Below, in pieces: positions 16,275 through 25,573 of a DNA stretch of 47,659 nt (the first letter of the stretch is position 1; the number at the start of each line of letters is the position of its first letter). This DNA is from Vibrio salilacus (GTDB lineage: Bacteria > Pseudomonadota > Gammaproteobacteria > Enterobacterales > Vibrionaceae), in contig NZ_NIVQ01000020.1 in assembly GCF_002811245.1 (NCBI RefSeq), positions 1-47,659 of the forward strand, written 5' to 3'. The translations under genes and the position numbers were made by a program. The notes beneath the pieces were generated by a model. That model was not told the DNA's origin and ran no database searches. It was given only the letters and a program-made list of their open reading frames with translations.

Positions 16275-16496
16275 ATGAGCCAGCAGCAACCCAATAACCC
16301 TTTGCACGGACTCAAATTAGAACAAATACTAGTGCGCTTACAAGAGCACTACGGTTGGAAAGGACTGGATGCAGAAATAAAGGTGAATTGCTTTTATAAC
16401 AATCCATCCGTTAAGTCTTCATTGAAGTTTTTACGCCGCACTCCATGGGCGCGCGCGAAGGTTGAAGCACTCTATATGCAAACCTTTTGTCAGTAA
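16275..16496 (+). CDS. VF530 family (DUF2132) small DNA-binding-like protein
   Basis: A 73-residue protein that matches the VF530/DUF2132 family almost end to end: NNPLHGLKLEQILVRLQEHY, then GWKGLDAEIKVNCF, then PSVKSSLKFLRRTPWARAKV. The structure of the Vibrio fischeri member is known as a compact helical fold with a proposed DNA-binding surface, but its biological role is not established. It is monocistronic. The 280 bases upstream hold only its promoter region. Confidence 0.9.
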   Translation: MSQQQPNNPLHGLKLEQILVRLQEHYGWKGLDAEIKVNCFYNNPSVKSSLKFLRRTPWARAKVEALYMQTFCQ

Positions 16497-16543
16497 AAAG
16501 CGCACTCTAGGGGGGATAAGTTTAGTATGTTCGATAAGCTCAT

Positions 16544-17428
16544 TTACTCTTGCCAATTGGCGAAGTAATTCAATAAGAACTCAATCGCGAGTTTTGCTCT
16601 TTGTGGTAGAAACCTTCGATTTTGATACACGATCCAACTGCTAGACCCTTTCCCCCAGTAGGGTTCAAGTACCGGAACTAGCTCCCCCGTTTTGAGCTCC
16701 TCGACAAAAGTGCTTTTGGGCATGTAAGCGACGCCTAAGCCTTCTTTACACGCTTGTACAACCGCATTGGCGTTGTTGCTGCGCCACCTACCATATACTT
16801 TCACACCACTAAGCGGTTTTTGGTCTTTGTCAAACACCCAAAGATCATTATTAGCGATAATACAGCTGTGATGTTTTAGGTGTTCTGGATGAGTTGGCGT
16901 ACCAAATTGATCGAGATAGTGTTGGCATGCAACTGCGGCCATAGGGCGTTCGATTAATTTTCTTGCGATCAAACCAGAATCGTTGAGTTGACCATAGCGA
17001 ATGGCGAAATCAAAACCGTCTTCGATGAAGTTAACCATTCGAGTGTTAAAACTCATTTCTATGGTTAAGTTTGGGTGATCTTTGGCAAACGTCATGAGTG
17101 CAGGGGCAACATGATTCTCGGCAAACGCACCAGCGGCACTGACGCGTAAGATGCCACTGAGCTGAGTCTGCTGGGAAGTTAGCTGTTCATTGGCTTGTTT
17201 TAGCGCCATGATCAACTCTTTACACTGTTGGTAGTAATGATGCCCGGCTTCAGTGAGGTTGACCATGCGGGTTGAGCGAGCCAGCAATTGCGTACCTACT
17301 CTTTCTTCTAATCTTGTCACTTGTCGACTCACGTGACTTGTACTGCAGCCAAGCTGCTTTGCTGCCGCGGAGAAGCCATGAGCCTCGGCAACAGCAACAA
17401 ATTCATTGATACCTTCAAAACTGTCCAT
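16544..17428 (-). CDS. LysR-family transcriptional regulator
   Basis: A 294-residue LysR regulator: N-terminal winged helix (EFVAVAEAHGFSAAAKQLGC, then STSHVSRQVTRLEERVGTQL) and a substrate-binding domain from about residue 90. ATG 17428 is the family start; the frame could extend to 17482 but adds a non-homologous leader. The CrgA/DsdC-like RSTRMVNLTEAG block is typical of the subgroup that controls oxidoreductases and DJ-1-type genes. It is divergent from the DJ-1/PfpI gene across a 114-bp gap and is its probable regulator. Confidence 0.88.
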   Translation of the reverse strand: MDSFEGINEFVAVAEAHGFSAAAKQLGCSTSHVSRQVTRLEERVGTQLLARSTRMVNLTEAGHHYYQQCKELIMALKQANEQLTSQQTQLSGILRVSAAGAFAENHVAPALMTFAKDHPNLTIEMSFNTRMVNFIEDGFDFAIRYGQLNDSGLIARKLIERPMAAVACQHYLDQFGTPTHPEHLKHHSCIIANNDLWVFDKDQKPLSGVKVYGRWRSNNANAVVQACKEGLGVAYMPKSTFVEELKTGELVPVLEPYWGKGSSSWIVYQNRRFLPQRAKLAIEFLLNYFANWQE

Positions 17429-17542
17429 ATTTTTATCTTTGCTATATAGAGATAATGTTTTGCTAATGAAAGGTATTATCACTCGTTTGGTTTTTAATTA
17501 GTATGGTTAGAGTCAAATAACACCCGACCAAAGGAATAAATC

Positions 17543-18214
17543 ATGAAGAAAATACTTATAGTTGTGACCAACCATGCAACGCTCGGTAACACTGACCAAG
17601 CGAACGGCACCTTCGCTCCTGAACTGACCCATGTTCTGAATGAACTGATTACCGCAGGTTACGACTATGACATCGCTTCGATCCAAGGTGGCAAAGCGCC
17701 ATTGTATGGAACCGATATGGAAGGGGACACGGTCAATGCCGATATTCTTGCAGATGAAGGCTTCCTAAACCGCATCAATAATACTATTCCGGTTTCTCAA
17801 GTGAATGGTGAAGGGTACGATGCTATTTTCTATCCTGGTGGTTTCGGTTTGTTGTCTGATCTTGCGACTAATGAAGAGTTTGCGCAAATTTCGGCCAATC
17901 ATTATGAAAATGGCGGTGTGATTGCGTCGGTATGCCATGGCCCAAGCGCTCTGTTACCGATTACGTTGAGCACTGGCGACAAGCTACTTGCGTCAAAGTC
18001 AGTGACAGGATTCACCCGCGAAGAAGAAGTGGATTTCGGTACCATCAGCGATATACCTTTCCTGTTGGAAGAGTCTCTGGCACGCAGCGCGGCTCAATAC
18101 ACTAAGGTTCAGCCTTGGCAAGAGCTTGTCATTGTCGATGAGCGAGTTATTACTGGTCAAAACCCAGCCAGTGCTCACGGCGTAGGTAAAGCGTTGGTTG
18201 AGCTGTTGGCGTAA
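17543..18214 (+). CDS. DJ-1/PfpI family protein (Hsp31-like amidotransferase fold)
   Basis: A 223-residue protein of the type 1 glutamine amidotransferase superfamily. The nucleophile elbow is ASVCHGPSAL with Cys131 and His132. Glu27 in FAPEL is the conserved acidic residue near the cysteine. Members act as glyoxalase III, chaperones or deglycases; which of these applies cannot be decided from sequence. A strong Shine-Dalgarno (AAAGGAA) precedes ATG 17543. The divergent LysR gene is its likely regulator, perhaps responding to reactive aldehydes or oxidants. A terminator follows. Confidence 0.88.
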   Translation: MKKILIVVTNHATLGNTDQANGTFAPELTHVLNELITAGYDYDIASIQGGKAPLYGTDMEGDTVNADILADEGFLNRINNTIPVSQVNGEGYDAIFYPGGFGLLSDLATNEEFAQISANHYENGGVIASVCHGPSALLPITLSTGDKLLASKSVTGFTREEEVDFGTISDIPFLLEESLARSAAQYTKVQPWQELVIVDERVITGQNPASAHGVGKALVELLA

Positions 18215-18268
18215 TCTCATCAGTACCAAGAGCGCAAATCGTTACTTTTGCGCTCCAAACGTTATCAG

Positions 18269-18296
18269 AAGGTCACATATTTATGTGACCTTTTTT
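18269..18296 (+). terminator. Terminator after the DJ-1 gene
   Basis: AAGGTCACATA and TATGTGACCTT with a 2-nt tip, followed by a T-run. A second hairpin (GCGCAAA / TTTGCGC) lies just before it. Confidence 0.85.
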
Positions 18297-18333
18297 GTCT
18301 GACAAGAACGTCGTCACTTTTCGCTAGTGTTGA

Positions 18334-19815
18334 TTACAAGTAGCGATTTTTCAAATGATCCTGAAAATGCTGCGCATTAAGTGTTTCCCCAGTTGCCGAT
18401 TTCACCAATTCGTCGGTAGTTAGTAAACTTCCTTTGCACCAAATGTTGTCCGACAACCAAGTGAAGATTGGGGTTAAGTCGCCACTTTGAATAGCCCCAT
18501 CCACATCGACGCTTTGTTTCATTGCAGCCATAAATTGCGCCGCATACATCGCGCCCAAGGTGTAACTTGGGAAGTAACCAAACGCGCCATCAGTCCAATG
18601 AATGTCTTGCATGCAGCCATTTTTGAAGTTGCCTTCGGTTGACAAGCCAAGGTATTGTCGCATTTTCTGGTCCCATAATTCAGGCACGTCAGTGTGCTTG
18701 ATATGACCATTGATCAAATCACGCTCGATTTCGTAGCGTAAAATGACATGGGCTGGGTAGGTGAGCTCATCTGCATCGACACGGATGAAATCTTTCTTTA
18801 CTCGAGTATAAAGCTTTTGGAAGTTTTGCTGAGAAAACAGCGCCGAGTCATGATCGGTAAAGTGTTTGCTTGCCAGTTGGGATAGATGGGCGATAAAAGG
18901 TTCGCTGCGGCCAACTTGCATCTCAAAAAATAGTGACTGTGATTCGTGGATCCCCATCGAACGAGCTTCACCTGATGGCAGGCCCGCCAACAACTTTGGT
19001 AGCCCTTGTTCATAGCGTGCATGTCCAGTTTCATGAACGATGCCCATTAATGACTGAACAAACTCACTTTGGTCGTAACGCGTGGTGATACGCACATCGG
19101 TAGGCACGCCGCCACAAAAAGGGTGAACACTCTCATCCAATCGACCATGATTAAAATCGAACTGAAGAAGTTTCATGACTTCTAGTCCAAGGGCTTTTTG
19201 TTTCTCGCTGTTGAATGTTCCTTGCGGTGTCATGAATGGCTCTGAGGCTTGTTTATCGATCACTTGGTCAATCAATTCCGGCAACCAAGTTTTTACTTCA
19301 GCAAAAATGTTGTCGAGAGACGCTGAACTGGTACCAGGTTCATAGATATCAAGCATGGCGTCGTAAGGGGTTAGCCCATTGGCCTCGGCGCGGATTTGAG
19401 CTTCTTCTTGCGATAATTTAACCACCTCTGCCCAGTTTTTTTCAAAGCCTTGCCAATCGTTGTCACCGCGTTGGGTGCGCCACGCGTGTTCACATTTTGA
19501 ACCCGCCAGAGATTTTGCTTGCACGAGTGACTCGGGGAGCAAGTTAGCTTGTTGCCACTGGCGTTTGAGCTCTCGCAGGGTGGCTTGTTCAGTGCCATCA
19601 AGGTTCTCATGGTCAGCTTGCGCAAACCACTCTTCGAGCTGAGGTTGTGTTTGCAGTGAGTGAAGGTGCACTGACAGCTCTGCCATCGCTTCACTGCGCG
19701 CTTGGTTTCCGCCTGCTGGCATCACTGCGGCTTGGTCCCAGCCACAAATTGCCGCTAGGTGATTAAAGTGAGAGATTTTTTGTGCATGTGCTTTTAATTG
19801 ATTGAATGCGCTCAT
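18334..19815 (-). CDS. M32 family metallocarboxypeptidase (Taq type)
   Basis: A 493-residue cytoplasmic carboxypeptidase. The zinc-binding motif HETGH is at residues 261-265 (GIVHETGHARYEQG). The third ligand region ESQSLFFE follows about 30 residues later, and the family block YPAHVILRYEIER is near residue 350. Length is standard for the M32 family (about 500). These enzymes trim C-terminal residues from peptides with broad specificity. The Shine-Dalgarno GGAAGG precedes ATG 19815. It is monocistronic. Confidence 0.92.
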   Translation of the reverse strand: MSAFNQLKAHAQKISHFNHLAAICGWDQAAVMPAGGNQARSEAMAELSVHLHSLQTQPQLEEWFAQADHENLDGTEQATLRELKRQWQQANLLPESLVQAKSLAGSKCEHAWRTQRGDNDWQGFEKNWAEVVKLSQEEAQIRAEANGLTPYDAMLDIYEPGTSSASLDNIFAEVKTWLPELIDQVIDKQASEPFMTPQGTFNSEKQKALGLEVMKLLQFDFNHGRLDESVHPFCGGVPTDVRITTRYDQSEFVQSLMGIVHETGHARYEQGLPKLLAGLPSGEARSMGIHESQSLFFEMQVGRSEPFIAHLSQLASKHFTDHDSALFSQQNFQKLYTRVKKDFIRVDADELTYPAHVILRYEIERDLINGHIKHTDVPELWDQKMRQYLGLSTEGNFKNGCMQDIHWTDGAFGYFPSYTLGAMYAAQFMAAMKQSVDVDGAIQSGDLTPIFTWLSDNIWCKGSLLTTDELVKSATGETLNAQHFQDHLKNRYL

Positions 19816-20002
19816 CGTTCGCCTTCCATGACAGTATAAAACCTTGAGTCTATCAACCTATTAAGGTAACACCAAGTCGCTTAATCGCGATATTAATCCT
19901 CTTTATTAATAGGTTAGATAATAGTGTCGGTAATTAAATGATTGACCCGTTAAGCTAAGTATGACAATAAAGAGTGAAAACAAATCAGGGAAGTAAGCTG
20001 TT

Positions 20003-20629
20003 GTGATAGAAAATTTTGAAGCGTTTTTGATCGCCATTACCATTTTAACGCTAACGCCGGGGTTAGATACTGCGTTGGTATTACGCAATTCATCGCGCGG
20101 TGGTTTTGCCGATGGTTCAACAACCAGTTTGGGCATTTGCTTGGGGTTATTTGTCCATGCCACTTTTTCTGCGATTGGTATTTCGGCCATCTTAGCGCAA
20201 TCGGCTGAACTATTTAATGCAGTTAAAATGGTTGGTGCGGCGTACTTGATTTGGCTTGGCGCAACAACACTCAAGAGTGTTTGGCAGGGCGAGTTGGGTA
20301 CGGTTAATACGCAAGCCCAGCAACGTCAATTGAACTTAACGCGTTCACTGCGCGAAGGTTTTCTGTCGAATGTACTTAATCCAAAAACGGCCGTGTTTTA
20401 TCTTGCATTTTTACCACAGTTCATCAATCCAGAAGGCTCAGCTTTTTTACAGTCATGTTTAATGGCCAGTATTCATTTTGTCATTGCGATGGTGTGGCAG
20501 TGCGGTTTAGCTGGGGTGCTTAACTCGGCCAAAAACTTATTGCAAAGTTCAACCTTTATGAAGCGCATGGAAGCGACCACGGGTGTTGTGTTGGTGGGTT
20601 TAGGCGTGAAGTTGCTGATTGAGGAATAA
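20003..20629 (+). CDS. LysE/RhtB family amino-acid exporter
   Basis: A 208-residue membrane protein with about six hydrophobic segments. The family signature is at the N terminus (LTPGLDTALVLRNSSRGGFA) with GLxxG-like repeats after it, and FLSNVLNPKTAVFYLAFLPQ in the middle is the second conserved block. Members export basic amino acids, homoserine, threonine or related compounds; substrate unknown here. The start is GTG 20003 with AGGGAAG upstream. It is convergent with the RHS operon and shares a hairpin terminator with it. Confidence 0.85.
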   Translation: MIENFEAFLIAITILTLTPGLDTALVLRNSSRGGFADGSTTSLGICLGLFVHATFSAIGISAILAQSAELFNAVKMVGAAYLIWLGATTLKSVWQGELGTVNTQAQQRQLNLTRSLREGFLSNVLNPKTAVFYLAFLPQFINPEGSAFLQSCLMASIHFVIAMVWQCGLAGVLNSAKNLLQSSTFMKRMEATTGVVLVGLGVKLLIEE

Positions 20630-20653
20630 CATTCTGTATTAAACATTGATTCC

Positions 20654-20686
20654 AAACAGCCAGAGTTTTCGCTCTGGCTGTTTAGT
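20654..20686. terminator. Hairpin terminator between lysE-like and RHS genes
   Basis: AAACAGCCAGAG-TTTTCG-CTCTGGCTGTTT, a perfect 12-bp stem between two convergent genes. T-runs are short on both sides, but the stem is strong. Confidence 0.65.
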
Positions 20687-20690
20687 TTGG

Positions 20691-21821
20691 CTATGAAAGA
20701 GGGAGTTGGCGAATCACACGTTGAATATCATTGCCATACTTGATTCGTTGACGTGTTTCTTCCAATGCATACATCTGTGTTTTCTTGGCCGCGGAGTTGG
20801 CGCTTCTTCCTTCCATCACGCTATTGCCAGTCGAAGATTTTTCATCATCCAATCGTCCAGGAATTGTTTTCACAAGCGTCCAGCCAAGGCTACCAATCGA
20901 TCGCGCTGTCATGATTCCTTGGTAGATGGTATAACCCCGAGCCCTGACTTTTACCTGGCCAAGAAGAATTTTAGTGTAGCCGCCGTGAATAGGTGCAGGG
21001 GTATAGGTCATGGTTTTTCCTCCCTGAATCATTTTTGTTGCAATAACTTGGCCTTCAGAGTTCCCCAGTCGCATTGCAGGATTAGTTTTGCGCGCCCATT
21101 CTAAGTTGTAGTCTCCAGAGGGACGGATTTTATTCCACAGCCGCGAGCCAAGGCCTGGTTGAGTGACGTCGTCTAATGCGCCCCCTGCTTTAATCCAACG
21201 AAGATTTTGTACCGATTTGTACGCTGAGTACCCGCCGCTAACGATGCCAATAATATCGAAAGGAATCGTGATAATATCTAATGTGCGTGATATGTCGCCG
21301 TCATCGATGACTCCCGATGCAATTTGAAGAGCACCACCTGTCAAGCCAGCAAGGCCACCAATAATGCCGGCAGCCAATACTAGACTCGAACCACCAGTTG
21401 GCGCTGCTAAAGCGATACCGATAATGCTCGTAACAACGCCAAAAACGCCGAACAGTATTTTACTGATATTGAGATGACCACTAGGGTCGGTAAAGTTAAT
21501 AGGATCGTTATGGCAGTAAACGTAAGCGTTATGTCCACCTTGGTTAAAAGGCGCTAAGCTATCGGGCGCGTTGAAACGCATCAGTTTCGGTTGATAGATA
21601 CGATAACCTTGCCCTAAGTGATAGCCTTCAAGAACAGGATCGAGCCATTCGCCATTAAACCCTAATCCATAAGGTGAACGGGTCATTGACTGTGCCATCG
21701 CCAATCGAACTGAGGTAGGAAGTAAAGAGACACCGCCAACCACTGCTGCCGTTTGGCCTATCTTGACTAAGAACTCTCGTCGGTTTAACGGAGTAATTAA
21801 CATCGATTCGTTATGCTTCAT
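20691..21821 (-). CDS. Tat-leader RHS-core protein with C-terminal effector region
   Basis: A 376-residue protein with three parts. Residues 1-43 are a twin-arginine leader: NRREFLVK (13-20), a hydrophobic stretch (25-36) and AMA (41-43) as cleavage site. Residues 48-115 are the conserved RHS core: YGLGFNGEWLDPVLEGYHLG, then YRIYQPKLMRFNAPDSLAPF, then YVYCHNDPINFTDPSGH. Residues 116-376 are the variable effector region, beginning with a Gly/Ala-rich hydrophobic stretch of about 80 residues and ending in a basic tail. In ordinary RHS proteins this core is continuous with the YD-repeat shell, but here the shell is a separate upstream gene with an 11-nt overlap in a different frame. ATG 21821 is preferred to 21827 because GGAG is 7 nt upstream of it. 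The toxin family of the C-terminal region is not recognised, and no immunity gene is evident. Confidence 0.8.
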   Translation of the reverse strand: MKHNESMLITPLNRREFLVKIGQTAAVVGGVSLLPTSVRLAMAQSMTRSPYGLGFNGEWLDPVLEGYHLGQGYRIYQPKLMRFNAPDSLAPFNQGGHNAYVYCHNDPINFTDPSGHLNISKILFGVFGVVTSIIGIALAAPTGGSSLVLAAGIIGGLAGLTGGALQIASGVIDDGDISRTLDIITIPFDIIGIVSGGYSAYKSVQNLRWIKAGGALDDVTQPGLGSRLWNKIRPSGDYNLEWARKTNPAMRLGNSEGQVIATKMIQGGKTMTYTPAPIHGGYTKILLGQVKVRARGYTIYQGIMTARSIGSLGWTLVKTIPGRLDDEKSSTGNSVMEGRSANSAAKKTQMYALEETRQRIKYGNDIQRVIRQLPLS

Positions 21822-24800
21822 TGTCATTCTCCGCTTGATCGCGTTGTCCGAAAGGAGTGTAGCGGTATACCGCGCCAGTTTGCCCTGGTGCGTTGTCTGC
21901 GACTACTGAGCCATTTTGATCGGTAGCTAACATAGAGATAGCGTCACCTTGCTGTGACCATTTAGGTAAGCCATCATGATAGACGAAGTTTGTGACGTGC
22001 CCATTGTGTTTCATTGAGCAAAGGTCGTTCCACAGGTATTCAAAATCGCGAGATTCATCACTCGATTGCTGATGCACGAGGCGGTCATTACTGTCGTACG
22101 CGTAGTCCCAATCAATGCCATTTGCGTTGACGCTTGCCAAACGATCAAAGTTGTCATACTCAAGCAGCCGTCCCTCTGCGTCTTGAATCATATTGCCATT
22201 CGCATCGTAATGGATGTCAATTGATGGGGGGAGCGTGGGATGTGTGTGGCTGATCCGGGTTAACTGACAAGGATCATCAGACTCATAGTAAAAAGTGGCG
22301 AGATCTTGTGCTTCAGCGGTTTGGCAACGCTGAGTTTGCATATTACCTAACGAGTCATAATCCCATTCAATGCAAGTGAGAGGCTGACTCCAATCACTCA
22401 TCGGGCCATTACCTAGGAAGGTTACTTTGGTCAGTTGGTTTAGCTCATCGTAGGTGTAGTTTTCGGTGACCTCACCGAAGGTTGCGCATGTTTTGTTACG
22501 AGAGGCGAGCAAGCCAAGAGCGTTGTAAGTTTGTGATTGCTCAAAAATATAGTGATTATTTAACGCGACAGCCCGATTGATTTCTCTGCTGTGGTTATCC
22601 CAATCAATTTCGGTGATTTGAGTGTGGCCAGCTGAGACCAGTTGCTCGATGATGATACGGTCAAACTGATCATATTGATAAGAGAGCGTAGCAGCAGCAG
22701 TACTGAGTTTAACTAATCGACCGAGCTCGTCGTAACCATACTGACGGTGTTCGTCGTCTGTTTGGATAGATGAAATTACGCCGCCTGGAGAGTAGGTGTA
22801 TTGTCGAACGTTGTTATTGTTGATCTCTGTTTCTGGTAAGCCCGTTAGGTTATAAGTAATACTGCTTTGACTGCCACTGTTATCAAAGCTTTCGCTAGGC
22901 AATCCTGAGATTTTATCATAGCGATATTCGGCGCTTTGACCACCACAGGCTTTGCTACTTAGTTCGCCTAACTGAGTATCTCTGGTAAAGGTTCTCAATG
23001 GTGATGATAGGCTTGATTCAGACTCTGGTATATTGCTGCCGTCACTATATGTCCATTCTAGAGAGGGTTGGGGGCTTGAACCACGGTAAAGCGAGAGGGG
23101 GCGCCCTAGGCCATCCACATCGCGCGAACCGACAAGTTGTTCGCCAATTTTGACCTTTGTCACTTGTGATTGTTCAGTGTGCGCAGCATATGTAATTTGT
23201 TGCGACACTTGATTAGCTTGCGTGACGTTAATGACGCGATCAAAGTGGTCATATGAGTAGTGAGTAGATTGATTGAGAGGGTTCGTTTCTTGTACCAATC
23301 GCCCCCAATTGTCGTATTGATAGAGCCAGCTTTGGCTACCTTGTTGTTTGCGCTCTTCTAGCCCCCAGTTATTCAAGGTACTGACCGTGACTTCTAGCCC
23401 TTCAATGCCTTGTGTTTTTTGTCGAGTGGCGAGGTTGTTAAATGCAATCTGACGACATCCGTTAGCAAGTATGGTGGCCTTTAGTTGTCCCCAATCATCA
23501 TATTGATAGCTTTCGGTCTGTATTACGGATATTTTGCGGTCATTGACATCAGGAAGGGTATCGAAGGTACTTTTGCTTTTAAGTCGACCTAGCTCATCGT
23601 ACTCTTTCTGCCAGACTAACGTGTTATCTATCTTGGCATTGAGCTCCCGCCCTTGGCCATCCCAGCTTTGTTCGCATTGATTACCCTTACAATCTGTCAG
23701 GCTCATTATCTGACGCGCATCACCAGTGTTAATCGTGTATTGATAAAAACGTGAAGCACTGCCTTCAATGCTTTCTTGAGTGATACGGCGTAAAGAATCA
23801 TATTGAATTGAACTGCGAATGCCATCTGCGTCGATGTGATGTGATAGTTCGCCAATGTCGAGGTAGTGGCCAATGACTAAGTTAGTTTGGCTGTTGTCGT
23901 GACAGACTAATTGTTGATGCTCTTCAATTGTTTCACTGTTCAATACATATTGATAGCTGGTAGTGGTAGAGTAGCGATCGGTTTGATGAAGAATGTCATT
24001 TTGGATTGAAGCCAGTCGGCCCAACGAGTGTATTTGGCTACTTTCAGTATGATAGTGATAATGACTTTGATAGCGCTGGTGGGCATCTTCGACGCTTAAT
24101 ACGACATTATCATATTGGTTTGCTCCCGTAATCGTGGTGTATTGGTAAGAAATTTGGCGTGTGTCGTCCGTGCCATTAGTTAGTGTTCTCGATTTTACAA
24201 AGTTGGCCATACCAGACGGAGAGGCAGGGCAACCGATTTCACCGTCGGGCGCATAATATTGATACTGTTCGGTGATGTTGTTTTCGTCAGTAAATAACAG
24301 CATATTTCCATACCTGTCATAGTCCCAGACTCGAATCTGTGTATGGCTGTCATTATCCATTTGCCATGTCTGTTGTTCTGTATTGATTAATGCGTATTGA
24401 GCAGGTTGATCGTCAAATGATGTGTTATCGAGCGCAGGATATCCGAGCTTTTTACAATAGGTTGTTTTACCGTTAACAATGCGTTCTTCTTCAATCAGTA
24501 AATGGAACTGGTTGTAGGTTTGTTTAGTTTCTATCCCACCATTCTCTATTTTGCTAACTTGGTAAGTGTATGTACGCCCTCTCTCTAATAGATTATCGAG
24601 GCCTTCTGCTAAATCTCCCCCCAATACACCATAGCCCATAAAGTTGTGGTCACCTTCTCCGACGCAGGCATATTGAGTGGAGATAATAGGTGAGTTACGC
24701 GTAAGTACCTCATGTTGCGTCACCGCAGGTAAGTAGGTGTAAGCCTCAACTCGAATTCCCTCGGCGACATAGGTGATCCGCTCTTGCAATCCACATGGAT

Positions 24801-25506
24801 GAGTGACTGTTTCGATCAGATTAAAGTTGCCGATTGATTTATAAACAAAGTCATAACTGCCAACGCCTTCAGCCAGGTGGAACTGAACCAATTTTTCATT
24901 AGATAAGGTTAGCCAGAAATCGGCTTGATGAATCATTCCCACATTGGTAGAGATAGTGACTCTGGAAGTGCTTTGGTATTCAATTTCTAGTAATGGTGAA
25001 GTTTGAGAGCCTCTATCGTCCCACACTTTAGTTAGGCGTTTACCATCGCCGATATCAAGCCACTTGAAATTCAGCGCATGACCATCGTTTTGGATGATTT
25101 TATTGATATAGCCCTCTCTATCTAAAATGTCTTTACGACCATTGCGATAGGTAATTTGGTAACCATTAGAGTTTGTTGAAACCGTGAAGTCTAATAATTT
25201 TTTATAACGAATGTTGAGCTGATCATTTGGAGCCAATTCTGCGCGATACGATTGCCCATTGGCAAGGTGCAGCTGTTTTTTCTCGATATCATAGCGAGGA
25301 AGATTCAACGTCCAGCCTTGGCCAAAGCCGAGATTCTCTCTACTGTAGGGTGAAAACTGAATCGAAATATCTAAGTTCGGCCCTTTTAACCAGTTACCAA
25401 GTAACGAGCCGAGTAAAATTTGATAAGAATAGCTTAGCGTTCTTTGATCGACGCCACCTGAGCAATAACTGTCGAAGTTAAATGCATTTGAAGTCCAGTC
25501 AGACAT
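21811..25506 (-). CDS. RHS/YD-repeat shell protein lacking its own core
   Basis: A 1231-residue protein of the RHS/YD-repeat class. The N terminus (NAFNFDSYCSGGVDQRTLSY) resembles RHS proteins of Pseudomonas-type polymorphic toxins, which begin with a similar GVDxRT block. From about residue 400 onward there are many YD repeats of the form YxYDxxGRLxxxxx (for example YDELGRLVKLS and YDNWGRLVQET), which wrap into a hollow beta shell. It has no signal peptide. It stops after YRYTPFGQRDQAENDNEA, exactly where the RHS core should begin, and that core is found in the next gene. The Shine-Dalgarno AAAGGAT precedes ATG 25506. A hairpin lies between it and the upstream secreted-protein gene. Confidence 0.88.
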   Translation of the reverse strand: MSDWTSNAFNFDSYCSGGVDQRTLSYSYQILLGSLLGNWLKGPNLDISIQFSPYSRENLGFGQGWTLNLPRYDIEKKQLHLANGQSYRAELAPNDQLNIRYKKLLDFTVSTNSNGYQITYRNGRKDILDREGYINKIIQNDGHALNFKWLDIGDGKRLTKVWDDRGSQTSPLLEIEYQSTSRVTISTNVGMIHQADFWLTLSNEKLVQFHLAEGVGSYDFVYKSIGNFNLIETVTHPCGLQERITYVAEGIRVEAYTYLPAVTQHEVLTRNSPIISTQYACVGEGDHNFMGYGVLGGDLAEGLDNLLERGRTYTYQVSKIENGGIETKQTYNQFHLLIEEERIVNGKTTYCKKLGYPALDNTSFDDQPAQYALINTEQQTWQMDNDSHTQIRVWDYDRYGNMLLFTDENNITEQYQYYAPDGEIGCPASPSGMANFVKSRTLTNGTDDTRQISYQYTTITGANQYDNVVLSVEDAHQRYQSHYHYHTESSQIHSLGRLASIQNDILHQTDRYSTTTSYQYVLNSETIEEHQQLVCHDNSQTNLVIGHYLDIGELSHHIDADGIRSSIQYDSLRRITQESIEGSASRFYQYTINTGDARQIMSLTDCKGNQCEQSWDGQGRELNAKIDNTLVWQKEYDELGRLKSKSTFDTLPDVNDRKISVIQTESYQYDDWGQLKATILANGCRQIAFNNLATRQKTQGIEGLEVTVSTLNNWGLEERKQQGSQSWLYQYDNWGRLVQETNPLNQSTHYSYDHFDRVINVTQANQVSQQITYAAHTEQSQVTKVKIGEQLVGSRDVDGLGRPLSLYRGSSPQPSLEWTYSDGSNIPESESSLSSPLRTFTRDTQLGELSSKACGGQSAEYRYDKISGLPSESFDNSGSQSSITYNLTGLPETEINNNNVRQYTYSPGGVISSIQTDDEHRQYGYDELGRLVKLSTAAATLSYQYDQFDRIIIEQLVSAGHTQITEIDWDNHSREINRAVALNNHYIFEQSQTYNALGLLASRNKTCATFGEVTENYTYDELNQLTKVTFLGNGPMSDWSQPLTCIEWDYDSLGNMQTQRCQTAEAQDLATFYYESDDPCQLTRISHTHPTLPPSIDIHYDANGNMIQDAEGRLLEYDNFDRLASVNANGIDWDYAYDSNDRLVHQQSSDESRDFEYLWNDLCSMKHNGHVTNFVYHDGLPKWSQQGDAISMLATDQNGSVVADNAPGQTGAVYRYTPFGQRDQAENDNEA

Positions 25507-25529
25507 GTTTTATCCTTTAAAAGAAGAAG

Positions 25530-25552
25530 TTAGCCCAGATTTTCTGGGCTAA
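25530..25552 (-). promoter_or_regulatory. Intercistronic hairpin in the RHS operon
   Basis: TTAGCCCAGA-TTT-TCTGGGCTAA, a perfect 10-bp stem in the 67-nt gap between the secreted protein and the RHS shell gene. There is no strong T-run on the minus strand, so it may attenuate or process the transcript rather than end it. Confidence 0.55.
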
Positions 25553-25573
25553 AACTAGAGTGGTTAGCAATCG

